The notes: generated by a model from the letters alone, not told the origin. 64,000 bases of DNA from Drechmeria coniospora (GCF_001625195.1 NC_054389.1:12458520-12522519); one strand, 5' to 3'. Counted from the stretch's first letter, positions 11,550 to 23,934 are shown. A program made the numbers and translations.

Positions 11550-12725
11550 CAATGCGTTGCCCCCCAAAGCCAAAGGGTTGCAGGGCTTATGTTGCCCACG
11601 CTTTGGCGAGGGAGTTCCTGTTAGATGACGATTCTTGGATACTGTGCAGACTCTGCAAAGAACACTTAGCCCGCGAGCATGCCATGGCGGCGTGGAAACA
11701 CACCGTGGGCGAAATGTCGAGAGTCGTGATGAAAGGCGAGCGACAACCTGTCTGGACTCGTAGCAAGAGACAGCCCCGTCTGCTGTGCGAGGGCCGATTG
11801 GAAGGCTAGGCCATGATTTCTATCGAGAACGACGAATGCTTCGTGAGGATCCCCCATGAAGATGCCGAGTGGGCGAGTCAGGAGGGATCCGTTTGTGCCG
11901 ATGCTGACGAGATTAGCCTTGGCGCTATGGAGGCTTCTCCGATGGCAAAATATGGGATTCGATTTCGTGCATCGCATCCAACCCGACGGGCAAACCCGCT
12001 CCAACATCGAGCACTTGGCATGCATGCTGGCCATGGAAGAGGATAAAATCAAGCGATGGCCAAGATGGCAGGTGGACAGGGCCTGGGCTGGGCCAGGGAC
12101 TCGAAGGGCGATGACCGTCGAACAAGGGCCTGGATCAAGTTTTATCCAGCGTGACAGTAAGCAGTGAGCTGTGGACCCATAGATTTCGCCCAGTGGTTAA
12201 CGTGCGCAGATCCGTTGCGAGAATGGGCACCGGCGAGTTTTTGCACAAGAATCGCGTCAAGCTGGCAGCAAACCTCGCTCGTTCTCTGCAGTTCAGCAAA
12301 CGAAACCCGGTCGGTGAGGAACAGGGGTGCGGTTGCATTGGAGCATTTGTGATCCAGGCGGTTGACCAGTCGCACGTCATGACCACAACCGAACGCACGA
12401 CTCCTGATGGAGGCGGCTGCGAGGCCCCCGAGGAATCATGGCCAAGGTGATCCGTTTCGTACATGAGCAGCTGACCTTTCTGTCTTGGTTGACTCGAGGT
12501 ACCGGCTCATCATCTCGATGCACCTGCGAGCCCGATGCTCGTCGCCTAGACCTGCTGAAAGCGACGCGAGTAACGGCGAGCTGTAGATGAACTGCGCCGC
12601 CATCGCCGACCAATCTGCCAGCAGGACGAACCCTGCCTCGGTCTCCATCGACAGCCGCGCCATTGACGGAATCAACGTTGATTTCCCCGACGCCGGCCAG
12701 GAGGTGAACTCTTGTTGGATCATGG
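11550..12725 (-). pseudogene. Possible decayed coding tract
   Basis: Minus-strand fragments with protein-like composition lie in several frames. About 12723-12436 reads SGKSTLIPSMARLSMETEAG and ADWSAMAAQFIYSS, ending in a stop. About 12375-12142 reads VSFAELQRTSEVCCQLDAIL, ending in a stop. About 12000-11810 reads SIGTNGSLLTRPLGIF. No single frame or consensus splice pattern joins them and no family is recognised. It may be an old gene remnant or chance open frames in GC-rich DNA. Confidence 0.22.
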
Positions 12726-12754
12726 TGTTGAAATTGAGGTGTAGCAGGGAGCCT

Positions 12755-13995
12755 TGTATTACTTGCTGTACTGTACAAGGTTATCCGTATTAATATGTAC
12801 TAATAACTTCCTAGTACTATCTTACCTATACCTAGTAGGTATACTCGTACAGAAATACTGCAACAGTCAGCACAAACAAGTACTGTACTCTGTACTCTGT
12901 ACTCTGCACTTGACTCTGTACTCTGTACAGTACTTGACTCTGTACTCTGTGCTTGACTCTGTACTCTGTGCTTGACTCTGTACTCTGTACTTACTTACAG
13001 TTCAAGCAGTGTGTGCGCTGTGGGTACGAAGCAGACAGGTCACGGTGGCAGAATGACGCCTTTGCCAAGTACTAAGAGAGCCTCAACTTGGCACAGAAAT
13101 AAAGTACGGAATTCTCCGTTGCACAAGTACATGCACAGTGCGAGCATGGCGAAATGCATTCGCTTCAGGGAACCCCTTATTGGCCCTGGCGGTACGAAGA
13201 TTACGAGCGTCCTGCGTAGACGCCACTGTAGACGTTGCGCATCACAGGGGACTTGTTTGTCGACGTACAGTACAGTAGGCGCCAGTGCCCTCCCGCAGTT
13301 CCACATATGAATTCGGTTGGCCGACACTGTGCTGGTACCATGCCACGGCGCCACGGCTGCCGCCACAGGGGGGATCGTCAGTACTACACCTCCCTAAAGG
13401 TATGTACTGTAGGGAGTTCGGAGTACCGGATGCCGCATCCAGACTCGCCATGCTTTCTATCTAGCAATCTCGCCCTCTCTAGTCCTGGCTCTGGCCAAAA
13501 GGGACGGCTTGGCTTGACCTGCGATGGGATGCGGGCTCTGCCATCCATCCGTGTTTTGAAGACCATGACCAAGAGCAATTGATTTTTGATCAATCAAGTT
13601 CAACCGGGACGGCTGAGACCATGGCCATCTAGGTGCTAGCAGGTGTTGGCAGTGGGTAGATCCGCTGCCCGCTCCGCCGCACTTGGGCTATGCAAGTACC
13701 TAATAAATACATGCAAGTGCTGTACTTGGCTGTCCTTGTGCAGTATGTGCTGTGCTGTAAGAGCCGGAGCTGCGTCTGGCGGCACGAACCATACAGTACA
13801 GTATACCGTACAGTGCACCATGGCCGTCGGCCGACGGTGATCCTCTGCCGCTCAGCGCAGCGCCCGCCGCACAAGCTCAAGGGAGGCGGCAACCCCTCCC
13901 CGCCACAACCACGGCTTCATCCACAGCCGTCGTCGCCTCCATCGCCGTCTTCCTCACCGCCATCCCGCCCGCAGTTCCATCACGCTCCGCCACAC
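12755..13995. other. Intergenic with ACTCTGTACT repeat
   Basis: From 12885 to 12992 the words CTCTGTACTCTGTACTTGA recur in tandem with small changes. The rest up to the GNA1 start shows no coding pattern. GTAC-rich stretches occur at 12775-12860 and 13695-13815. Confidence 0.6.
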
Positions 13996-14573
13996 ATGGC
14001 ACGAGGCCTCTTCCCGGCGTCGCTCATCGATGCCGACGTGGCCGCCTCCCTCCCCGACGGGTTCGCCATCCGACCGCTCGCGAGAGACGACTACGCCAAG
14101 GGCTTCCTCGACTGCTTGGGCGAGCTGACGTGGACGGGCGACACGACTGTCGACGAGTTCGACGAGCGGTACGACGAGCTCGACTCCCAAGGCAAGGGGC
14201 CGTACTACTACCTCGTCATCGAGCACCGAGGCCGCATCGTCGGCACCGGTCTCGTCCTCGTCGAGAAGAAGTTGTATGGTCCGTCGGCATGCCGTGACGG
14301 CGGCCCGGGTTTTGCTGACGGCGGCCGAGCAGCATCTGGAACCGCGCCAGCGTCGGCCACGTCGAGGAGATTTGCATCGCCGAGCACCACCGGGGCAAGG
14401 GGCTGGGCCGTCGGATGATGATGGCGCTCGACTCGGTAGCCCGCAACGTCGGATGCAGAAAGAGCCTGCTCAACTGCAGCCCCGAGAAGCGGGACTTTTA
14501 CGCCAAGTGCGGCTACGAAGCGGGAGGCATGGAGATGAAGCGTCCATTTGTCGACGATGCCGAGAGGGAGTAG
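13996..14573 (+). CDS. GNA1: Glucosamine 6-phosphate N-acetyltransferase
   Basis: Exons 13996-14273 and 14333-14573 (donor GTATGG, acceptor GAGCAG) encode 172 residues, close to the usual size of fungal Gna1. The protein is a single GNAT domain. DGFAIRPLARDDYAKGFLD is the characteristic Gna1 opening, followed by YYYLVIEHRGRIVGTG. Motif A RGKGLG at about residues 113-118 binds the acetyl-CoA pyrophosphate. NCSPEKRDFYAKCGYE near the C-terminus contributes to the sugar-phosphate pocket in this family. It transfers acetyl from acetyl-CoA to glucosamine 6-phosphate, giving the GlcNAc-6-P used for UDP-GlcNAc, hence chitin, N-glycans and GPI anchors. Cytosolic, no signal peptide. The splice restores the family's Phe-containing strand across the junction, which supports the model. 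Confidence 0.92.
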
Positions 14574-16126
14574 TGCTCGACGCTTCGACCGCCGCCGCCG
14601 ACCAAGACACGGAGCTGACCAGTCACGCCGCTCGCCAACAAAGGTGGTGCGTCGGGGCCATGCCCTCCCCCCCCTCCTCGATTCCTCACGCATGTTCGCC
14701 GCCATTGTCGTCAATTGATCGACGATCGATGCCATGACCCCCGCTTGTCTCGCCACGGATGTTTGCCGTCAATTTCTCGACAGCCGATTGTCCGTGCACG
14801 GCATTGCATGTGGAGTTTGCCTGTCGTCCACCCACCCGGCTCCCCTCGGTGGCATCGGGCGACCGTCGCTTGTCCGTTTGTTCGTCCAACGCTACCGAGA
14901 CTCCGAACAAGGCCACGACCAGTCTGCAGCGGTCCACGGACCACTCCACCCCCGTCTGAGGATTTCAAAAGAAAATAAAATAAAAATAAAAAAGGGATGG
15001 CCGAGGGCTGCTTGTGTCTGGAATCGGTGCGATTCATGGCCATTCCTGGCATGGGGCCTACGCTGATGCTGCCATTCAACAACGGAGCGGCGTTATTCTC
15101 GAGTCAATTGATCCGACCAGCCACCGGCGATTTCGAGCAACAAAGAGGCCATCTGTTTGTATTTGCAGTGAAAAACCTTGCTCGCGGTGGGGACGGAGAG
15201 AAATGCCCGGACGGCATCGGCTGTCCACCACGGTCGATTGGTCAATAGTGCATGGGCATCGGACGCGTCGTGGCCGAATCATCTCGGCAACATTTGCCTC
15301 CAAACCCCAACAGAGGCTGCGGGCAAGGTCACCGAGCCACCTGGGCATGCGGTGCGGAGAACAGAGTTTGGAGTACGGATACAGTACTTGTACTCACTGG
15401 ACATGATCCGCATGTGCCGAGCGGTTTCTAGTTTAGTCATTCGCAGAGTCCACGTATCCGCACCTCCAACTGCAGTACACGGAGCATGGTTTCGCGCTCC
15501 TGCTCTGCCCACCTTGACATTGGATGCCATCATGGCACGCACGGCGCAATACCGGATGTGCCATGGAGGGATGGCGGAGAAAAGTACAAGGAATGAATGG
15601 GCGGATAAATGCGATTTATTCATTCACCTTCATGGCATCCGTCGGTACCATCGCAGTAGCTGACGACGACGGCCTCCGGCCTTGGGTTGCGAGGAATTCT
15701 TCGGATGCAGGGATTCGTTTCGTCATGGCGGATGCATGCTGCGAGCGACGCCAACAGGCCATGCGATGATGGTCGACGTCATCATCCAGCACCATCACAT
15801 ACCTCACTTTGCTGTGGCAAGTCGGCAAGCCCTTGCCTCCCATTGCCTGCTGCGGCAATGCGTTCATTGCTCACGTGAGGCGACGGGGTCAGCAGGGGGA
15901 GACGAATGATGTGCAAACCAGCCGTTGTACAACTACATGCTTTTACACGCACTTGGACAAGCATGTACATGGTCTGCGCTACGGCGTACGGCGTACGGAC
16001 AAGTACTGATCACCACGGGTGCACGTGCACTACGCACCTGTCCCGGTACTGTTCATGTACTGGTACTTGCACCTGTAGCGTACAGAGTACTGTAGAGGGG
16101 TGCCGGCTCGGCTCACCAACATTCTT

Positions 16127-16162
<36 letters not shown>

Positions 16163-18296
16163 TAGGCAGGCGAGCAGGCGGGCAGGCGGGCAGCAGGCAG
16201 GCAGGTCATTTGCCATCAATTGGCGGTGACTTCACATTCGCATACCTACGTAATTACTCGTACTCTGCGTAGTCGTTGTTGGTGCCCGTCAATCGTTGCT
16301 TTCCCATCCATTGCGGGAGATTGTGTTCTTGGTCGTCGCACCAACCAACCGATTCGCTTCCCGCCACTGGGATTGTGCCCTTGGTGTACATGTACCCGCC
16401 GCGTGCCGTGCCTTATCGTGCAGGACCAGGTACCTGTACATGGCCGTCAAAGGTGGACGGATCCACGATTGATCTGCATCATACTTATTGTCTGCCAGGC
16501 AAAGTGGCCAATAAAGGCAAGGAAAATATCTTCAGCACGCGCATAGGCCCAGGTCCATCCATCGAGTCGGCCGTACCGTTTGCGGATGCGGATAGTGATA
16601 CGGAGCACTTTGTGCCGCTCATTGTCCGTCCACCTTGTCGACACTCTCCATCTTGCCATGACGCTGCCAGGGACCCGCCCCGACCCCCTTTCCACGCCTC
16701 TATCCTGCCGCTAGGCCGCACTAACGGCGGCAGTTGGCGTCGCCTTTTGCCTCTTCGATAAGCAGCCGGCGAGGAATGCCGTTGACTCGTAGCATGGGAA
16801 GCACGAGGCAACGTCGATTAGGTTTGGCACGCTGCCTTGGTGGGAACGGGGGGGGGGGGGGGGCGAGGGGACGAAGGAAGCGCCGAACCCCACGACGATC
16901 CGTTTCACACCACCGGCCACGCTATATTTGTCTGCTGGTGCCGAGGCCACTGTCCATGTCCATGGTGTGTTAGGCCAGCGTCGGCGTCGTGTCCTCGCCG
17001 CACGCAAACACCACGTAACGGAGCACTCGGCGGCTATTCGTCCTCCCGGTTCCCAGTCTTCTCGCCTGCGTGACGGGGAAAATACCTCGCGACGGCTGGC
17101 TCTCGGCGACGGTGGTCCCCTGCACGCACGAGGCTGGCTTGGCAGAGGTGGACGCATGATGACGACGGTCGAAGGATGGGCACCGTGGCCGAGGCAGCGG
17201 ACGGGAGAGGCATTCCTGTCAACGTCAGTGCTCGTCCCTTTGCCTCTCTCTCTCGCGCGCTTCCAGACTCACTCCTGGCAGCCTAGGGTCGGTAGCGTAC
17301 CATCCGGGTTTCAAGGCTCCGTCATGTCTCCATCCGATCCAGCTAGCGATGAATGTCGAGAACGCAAGCAGAGAACGCAAGCACGGGGCCTGACAAACTC
17401 GTGCAGGTGCACCGCATGCCCATGGCGAGAAACCGCGCACGCCCTGTCGACTCGTACATTGTGCGTTGCGTTCCAGAAGGTTGGCGTGCGCAGCCATGGC
17501 TCGACAGCGTTGCAAGTACTTGCAGGTCGTTGCCTTGTCGCGGTACATGTGCTCTGCCTGGGCATCGGCGTCGTGCACGGCGATTGTGATTGTCTGTGAG
17601 CGTAGGCCTTGTACAAGTACATGCGGTGTACGACGTACAGTGCGGGAGCGAGAGTGCAGCGAACGAGCACGCACATGGCGTGGGCGTGCATGCACAGTGC
17701 GGGCGTGCGAGTGCGTCGGCTCGCACCCACACCGCCGTCCGCTCGCGCCTACATGGATTCGGTCGACGTCGTCAAGCTTCCACACCACACCGACACCAAA
17801 GAGCAGGCTAAGAAATCGACGAGGCCGTACTATTCATCCATCGGCGTCCCATCCTCCGCCTCGACAGAGTGGCCGCTCCTCATCCCATGCCCGGTGGGGG
17901 CGCCCACGTATCGAGGTGGGCCTGCCAGCTGGTTTATTCTGCGGGGGGCCCTGGCCGCTTGGCTGAACAGGGTTTGGACCTCGCAGGAATGAACTGCCGG
18001 TCGGCTTCGCACGCCTCTGGCCAGCAAGCCATCACAGGACAAAGACGCATCATGGCTTGGCTGGCGACCTTGGCCCGCGTCGGCTGTAAAGGAAGCCAAG
18101 AGGTTGGGGCACCAAGGCAGGGAGCCGAACAAAGACATGTGTCGGCAACGACGGCGCCTACAATTATGCCCTATTCCCCGAGGCGACTCGAAGCCGTCCA
18201 ACGTCTGCCCAATGTCCAACTGCCGTGGTGGTGCGTGTCCAGCCAGCAGCCTCTCTCGCCTTCGTCATCACACCCGTCCCAGTCCCAGCCGCAGTC
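14574..18296. other. Long gene-poor spacer with simple repeats
   Basis: About 3.7 kb without a gene I can support. Contents include an AGGC tetranucleotide array at 16131-16205, a run of 16 G at 16848-16863, GTAC-rich stretches (15950-16090, 17500-17700), and several open frames without motifs on both strands. The last part upstream of 18297 is presumably the promoter of the CAP gene. Confidence 0.5.
16131..16205. repeat. (AGGC)n microsatellite
   Basis: Tandem AGGC tetranucleotides, perfect at first and then interrupted by GTAGGC, GAGC and GGGC variants. Confidence 0.9.
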
Positions 18297-21149
18297 ATGA
18301 AACGGACGTTCGCTCGCTGGACTGCCCTGACCGGCATTCACCTCTATCTTCACAATGGTCTGGCTTCGGCCTCGGCCATGGCCGCCAGCCCGTGCAGGAG
18401 GGTGGCCGTGGTCGAGCACCTCCCCATGTTGGTCGTCTGCCGTAACACGACGACGACGACGACGATGGTTCGGTACGTCATGATGATGAAGGAGCCGGGA
18501 GGCGAGTTGCGAGGGGAAAGACGGTCGGTCTTGACGCGGCGGAAAATGCTCATCATGCCATGCCTCGCAGGACCTACACGACGTGCTTCCCCACGGCCGA
18601 GCCGACGATGAAGACGAAGACGAAGAAGAAGACGACGACGACATACGAAGCGTCCTCTTCGCCGTCGACGCAAGAGGCGCCCTCGTCGACGTCGACGCAC
18701 GAAGCACCCTCGTCGACGCCGACGGCCGACTGCACCAACGAGGTGGGCGACTTTGAATTCCTCAACTGCGTCACCTCGCCCAACGGATTTCCGGGATTCG
18801 CCAACGTCGGACCCGCGCCCGGCGATGACCTCGACGCCTGCTCCGCCCTGTGTCATCTCCAGTACATGACCGTCTATGCAAAGTAAGTGTCGAATCCGCG
18901 CCCGCTGCCGGGACACGGAGCCGGCTCGGACGAGAGACTGACGAAGAATAACCCACGCAGCATGTGCTACTGCGCCGCCGCCCTCGACCCTTCCATCACC
19001 GTCATCCCCAAGGAATTGTGCTGCAGCCTGGGGTCGTCGGCCCTCAAGGTCAAGCGTCAGGACATTCCTGCTGGCGTTGTCGTCCAGATTTACAGTCGCT
19101 TCCAACCCTTTGTGTCGTCTGGTTCCTCGTCGGTCGCCGCTCCCACATCGGCCACGTCTGAAGTCTCGTCCGAGTCGGAGACGACGCCTGCCACTACTGT
19201 CACTCTCCCGGACACGTCTTCGGCGCCCTCTTCGGAGCCCTCTTCGGAGGCGACCTCGTCTGCGGAGCCGACGTCCACTCCCGAGCCTACTTCTTCCGTC
19301 GAGCCCACGTCGTCGACGTCGTCTGCGTCGTCCACCGAGCCCACGTCATCTGCCGAGCCCACGTCGTCTGCCGAGCCCACCTCCTCGGCCGTGCCTACGT
19401 CCTCGGTCGAGCCAACCAGTTCCACGTCGGAGTCGACTTCGATACCCGAGTCAACCTCGACGAGTGTGCCGACGAGCTCTACCTCGGAGTCGACCTCGAC
19501 GCTCGAGTCAACTTCCACGACGGACCAAGGTTCCGAATCTATCATCTACACGACGATAACACTTGGGCCTACTTCCAGTTCAGCCCCGTTGGAGTCGACG
19601 TCCACCACTACTCTGTCCACTTCCACCCCTGGTTCGTCCTCTACTACTCCCACCTCCGCCACTCCGTCCACATCTATCCCGATCTCGTCCTCCACCACTC
19701 CATCATCCTCCCCCCCCCCTACTTCGTCCTCCACTACGCCATCCACGTCCACCTCGTCTACTTCCACCTCTACCGAGACATCCCCCACTCCTTCGTCATC
19801 CACCCCCCCGCCCGCGATGGATTCCTTATTGACCTTGGTCACCACCATTACATTAGGACCTTCAGATGTCTCAACCTCTCAGACGCCCTCGGTTTCTACC
19901 TCGGCGCCGCCATCATCATCCTCCACATCATCGTCTACTTCCGCATCTACCTCTACGTCCACTTCCACATCCACCACGCCCACGTCCGAGTCCACGTCCA
20001 CGTCCACATCCACATCCACTTCCACTTCCACACCTTCGTCCGCTTCCACTTCCACATCCACCACCACCCTGTCCACGTCCACTTCCACGTCCACACCCGC
20101 ATCCACATCCACGTCCACATCCACGTCCACGTCCACTCCTGCTGGGGTTTCCACTCCCTCTACGGCATCCACTTCCACTTCCACTTCAACTTCGACCTCG
20201 ACGACTGCAGCGGCATCCACATCCGCAACTACACCCACATCCACGCCCACACCCACCACACCCACATCCACATCCACACCCACCACTTCCACTTCCACAT
20301 CCACTTCCACATCCACTTCCACCACTCCCACTTCCACCACTCCCACATCCACATCAACGTCTACTTCGACATCTACATCGTCAACTTCCTCGTCTACGCC
20401 GCCAATTTTGATTTCCACCATCACGACGACCGTATTCCCCACCAGTGTGATCACTCCCACGTCGACGTCGACTTCGACGACGACTTCGACGACGACGACA
20501 AGTAGTGCGAGTCCGACGTCGACGCTGGATCTGAATGATTATCCGGGAGTCATGCTCCGTCAGCACAACATCCACCGACGCAACCACTCGGTGTCGGACT
20601 TTGTTTGGAACAACGACCTGGCCGATTACGCCAAGACGCTTGCCCTAACCTGCGTCTTTGCGCACGATGGGTACGCAGTTGACGACGCGACCGTCCCTGC
20701 CGTGCCGTAAGAAGCTAACAATGGTGCCAGGACCATCGGCTCTGCCGATTACGGCCAGAACCTCGCGGCGTTGAATGGCGTCGACGATCCCGTGACGGCC
20801 GGCGCTCGCATGGTGACGAACGTGTGGTACAATTCCGAGCTTCCGTACTACGTGTGGTACGGCGGGAACCCCCCGCTCGACTCCAACCCAGACCTCTGGG
20901 ACCACTTCACCCAGATGGTGTGGAAGGACAGCTCCGAGGTCGGGTGCTCGACGGTCGCGTGCCCGGCTGGAACCATCTTTCAAAACACCGACTGCTGGTA
21001 CTCGGTGTGCAACTACAGGCCGCCCGGTACGTGTGCCCCTGCCGATGGCCATGCTTGTCGCTGACGTCGCCGCAGGCAACTACCTGGGAGAGTTTGACGA
21101 GAACGTCTTCCCTCCCCTCGGGCATCCGACTGTCCACATTGGCGATTAA
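18297..21149 (+). CDS. Secreted CAP (SCP/PR-1) protein with Ser/Thr-rich stalk
   Basis: Five exons (18297-18472, 18571-18882, 18961-20670, 20731-21026, 21076-21149) give 855 residues. All junctions keep frame and use GTACGT, GTAAGT or GTACGC donors. A moderate signal-like N-terminus (MKRTFARWTALTG...) is followed by a short Thr-rich stretch. Next is a Cys-rich module (about residues 105-190: CTNEVGDFEFLNC, CYCAAALDPS, ELCCS). About 480 residues of TS/TST/PTS repeats follow, likely heavily O-glycosylated. A C-terminal CAP domain runs from about residue 689 to the end. Both CAP signatures are present: HFTQMVWKDSS, and WYSVCNYRPPGN created across the last intron. Yeast CAP proteins (Pry family) bind and export sterols and fatty acids; that function is inferred here from family. 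The first exon is the least certain part. No GPI signal is seen. Confidence 0.85.
19110..20520 (+). repeat. Ser/Thr-rich coding repeat of the CAP protein
   Basis: Within exon 3 the DNA is a degenerate trinucleotide/hexanucleotide repeat (TCC-ACN, CCC-ACG, GTC-GAC classes) coding for (TS)n, TSTS and PTSS. An earlier sub-block repeats EPTSSAEPTSS. The antisense frames are also open because of this composition. Confidence 0.85.
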
Positions 21150-21420
21150 GGCACGCATCATCTCCTGCACGATGGTGACGACGACCTCATCTCCCCGTCC
21201 GGGGATCACTGTACATGGTACCATAGAAGGGGATGCTTCGTGTTCGGCATCGGCGACGACACTAGCGTGTTCACCGAGGGAGCCGCATTCGACCCAGCCC
21301 CGGCGCATGCATACTTTGACGGCGAGCAAGATTTATTGACCGAGAGGAGGCTGCCAGTGGGCGACACTCAGCAACGACGGCCCAGGCCCGATGCTTGGTT
21401 ACCTTGGCACGAAATGGATG

Positions 21421-21515
21421 TTGGCCGGATACACTACGACTGGCCGGATACACTACGACTGGCAGGATATACTACGACTAGCAGAATAAACTACGACTGG
21501 CAGGATACACGACGA
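21421..21515. repeat. 20-bp tandem repeat (ACTACGACTGGCAGGATACA)
   Basis: Five tandem copies of a 20-base unit ACTACGACTGGC(A/C)GGATACA with a few substitutions, about 270 bases beyond the CAP gene stop codon. Confidence 0.85.
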
Positions 21516-22528
21516 CTGCAATGGGGATTGGGTGAGAATGGCAACATGGAAAGAATATTTCAACTTGTATCAGCAAGAAGCACGTGACGTCTTGGAATCG
21601 TGCCGCGGCGGGTGATGAGCGATGGGCCCTAGGGCATTGGGATCCTCGATAGAAAGAATTTAGGTGGCAATAGAGCCCATTTCACATGTCATGGCCTATT
21701 TCAGGGGTTTGGCTTGCTTTGACAGCCTACTTCATAAGGATTGGCTTGGTTTGGCTGCCATGTTCGACCAGTCGCGCGTCCCGTTCCCGATGGATGCAGA
21801 GTATTGGCTGATGCTGCCGCTACGTCGGCTTCACGACAGCCAGGATGACGAAGCGGGCATTGCACCGTCCCCAGATGCACAATGTCCGAGTGGTGAGGTG
21901 ATGGTGGTGGTGGCCGGTCCCAGGTGTATAATGTCCGTGTGGTGATGGTACTGGCTGCCATGGGGGCTGCCGTCGTGCGGCCGTGCGTGGCTGGGTAGAG
22001 AGTGTGTCGCAGCCGAAGCGTGGCTGAGGTTGCCACGTGCCTGATGCGGGGGTTTGGAGGGGTTCGGTGGGTGGGTGTCGAGGGTCCTGATGACCTGGCC
22101 ACTACTACTGTACTCCGCACCGCTAGCAGCACCCGGAGGTGTGCTGTAGGGAGTTTGCTGCGCGTGCTGTGCTGTAAATCACTGCATCGATGCCCCGTCG
22201 ATCGGTGCGGCAGCGGCAGCCTCGACGCAACCAAGGTATTGGATGGGAGCTTGCTGGCTGCAGCGGCCTGTTGCTTCCTCCTCGGCATGGACTCTCGGCA
22301 TGGGCTCTCGGCGTGGACTTGTCATTGTGCGTCTGATGCGTCGTTGGCGTCGAACCGGCGATGAGGGTTCCGCGTCATGGCCAGCGCGGGGACGTTTGGA
22401 ATGCAGCAGAGTTTTGGGCCTGACGTGAGCCTCTGACGATCGGCATCACATGCTGTCTCGGCACCCGTCCCTGGGGAGGGAGGTCGCCATGGCGGGCGTG
22501 ACCACGGACGAGGGCTGGCAAGGGAGGC

Positions 22529-22590
22529 GTCGAGTGGCCGTCGAGTGGCCGTCGAGTGGCCGTCGAGTGGCCGTCGAGTGGCCGTCGAGA
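22529..22590. repeat. 11-bp tandem repeat (GTGGCCGTCGA)
   Basis: Five consecutive copies of GTGGCCGTCGA, nearly perfect. Confidence 0.85.
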
Positions 22591-22880
22591 GTGGCATCGT
22601 CCATCTGGGCAGCTGCCGGCCGCTTGACGCTGATCTGGAGGATGACGAAGGAGAAGAGCGATGAACGTTGCTGGCCTTTCCGGTGCAGCACATGCGGCAA
22701 CGCTGTGCTTGTAGTGTACACGTATGTGGTGCAGGCAAATAGGACCAGGTATTGATTAATTAACAGGTACGGAGTATTGCTGTGCAAATAGTTTGGTCGT
22801 CTTGCGGCATTCACAGAGCGTGCCCGAGCAGGTACCGTACAGTACATGCACACACCCACTAGTTACAACAAGTGCGTTCT

Positions 22881-23075
22881 GTGCAGAGTACTAGGTGCCC
22901 AGTATCTACCGTACAGTACTTGTACCCTAGGTTCAGGACATGCCGTGTACGGGACACCTCTGTAACCCCCCTGCTGGCATTCAGTACAGAGTACCAGGTG
23001 CCTAGTATCTACCTACTAGGTACTTGTACGTTTAGGACATGCCGTGTACGGGACACCTCTGTGACTCTCCTGATT
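22881..23075. repeat. Imperfect ~105-bp duplication
   Basis: The block beginning CAGAGTACTAGGTGCCCAGT and ending GGGACACCTCTGT (22884-22964) recurs at about 22987-23064 with roughly one change per ten bases. A shorter third echo (GGACATGCAG, GGAACCTCTG, ACTCTCCTTG) follows to about 23130. Confidence 0.75.
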
Positions 23076-23934
23076 GTAAATACTTGCCGTGTGGACATGC
23101 AGTTCACAGGAACCTCTGTTCACTCTCCTTGCGAGTACAGCAGTTGTAGTTGTACATGTACTGTACCTGCAACCCTTGCTTTCCAGTATGGAGCAGCTGC
23201 ACAGATTGCTTCCTGCACATGTACAGCACATGTATCCGTACTGTACGGAGTACTCCGTACTTGAAGCAAGTACCTATTGTACTTGTGTACAACTACGGAG
23301 CACGGGGTGCATGTACTTACTTGTACTTTCTTGTATAATACTCCGTACCCGAGACCGGACATGTGTCTTGGACCTGCGTCATTGGTGGATCTGAGCACTG
23401 GCGGGAGCTTATCGATAGGCAGATTCGCCGAGCCTCCTCCGCCGCCTGTTCTTGGTGCTTCTGGGTACCGCTGTGCCGCCGCCCAGGCGCTAATCGCAGG
23501 CCGTTCAGAGCGCCTACAGACCTACAGAGTCCGCTGAACCGCCTGTCGGTTCGGCGCAGGTGCGAGCGTGCGCACCATCCCAACCTAGAGCCTGCCGCCC
23601 AATGACGGTCCGCCTGCTAGGCTTGAGCAACCTCACCACCACCACCACCACCACCACCGCCATCTTGCACCTTCTCCTTCGTCTCATCACGACCAAAGAA
23701 TATCCAGACCGACGTCCCATCGGCACCCACGACGCGACCGCAGCGCTCTCGCCCCTCGCTCCCCCCTCCCCCACTTGCTCCCCCGCTCCCTCCCCCGCGC
23801 GGGCTCGTCGACGCCTCCCGTCGCTTCGGTCGACCGCCGTGCCGGCCTGTCACGGCCAAGATCCCCTCGTCCCCCCCCCCCCCTTCCCACGATCCGGTCA
23901 ACGGGCGGGCCGTCACGCAGCGTACGGATAGAGC

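Larger units (their letters stand above)
21150..23934. other. Intergenic region with several tandem repeats
   Basis: About 2.8 kb without a supported gene. It contains a 20-bp tandem repeat at 21421-21515, an 11-bp repeat at 22529-22590, a duplicated GTAC-rich block at 22881-23075, an 18-bp perfect palindrome at 23243-23260, a CAC trinucleotide run at 23634-23658 and a C run at about 23869-23883 shortly before the ATG26 start. Confidence 0.6.

Noticed and set aside
16010..16219. Leu/Cys/Pro-rich frame (LPACLPACLPACL)
   Set aside because: Translation of the AGGC microsatellite.
19090..20460. Long Val/Asp-rich minus-strand frames (VDVDVDVEV)
   Set aside because: Produced by the Ser/Thr triplet repeat of the CAP gene read in antisense.
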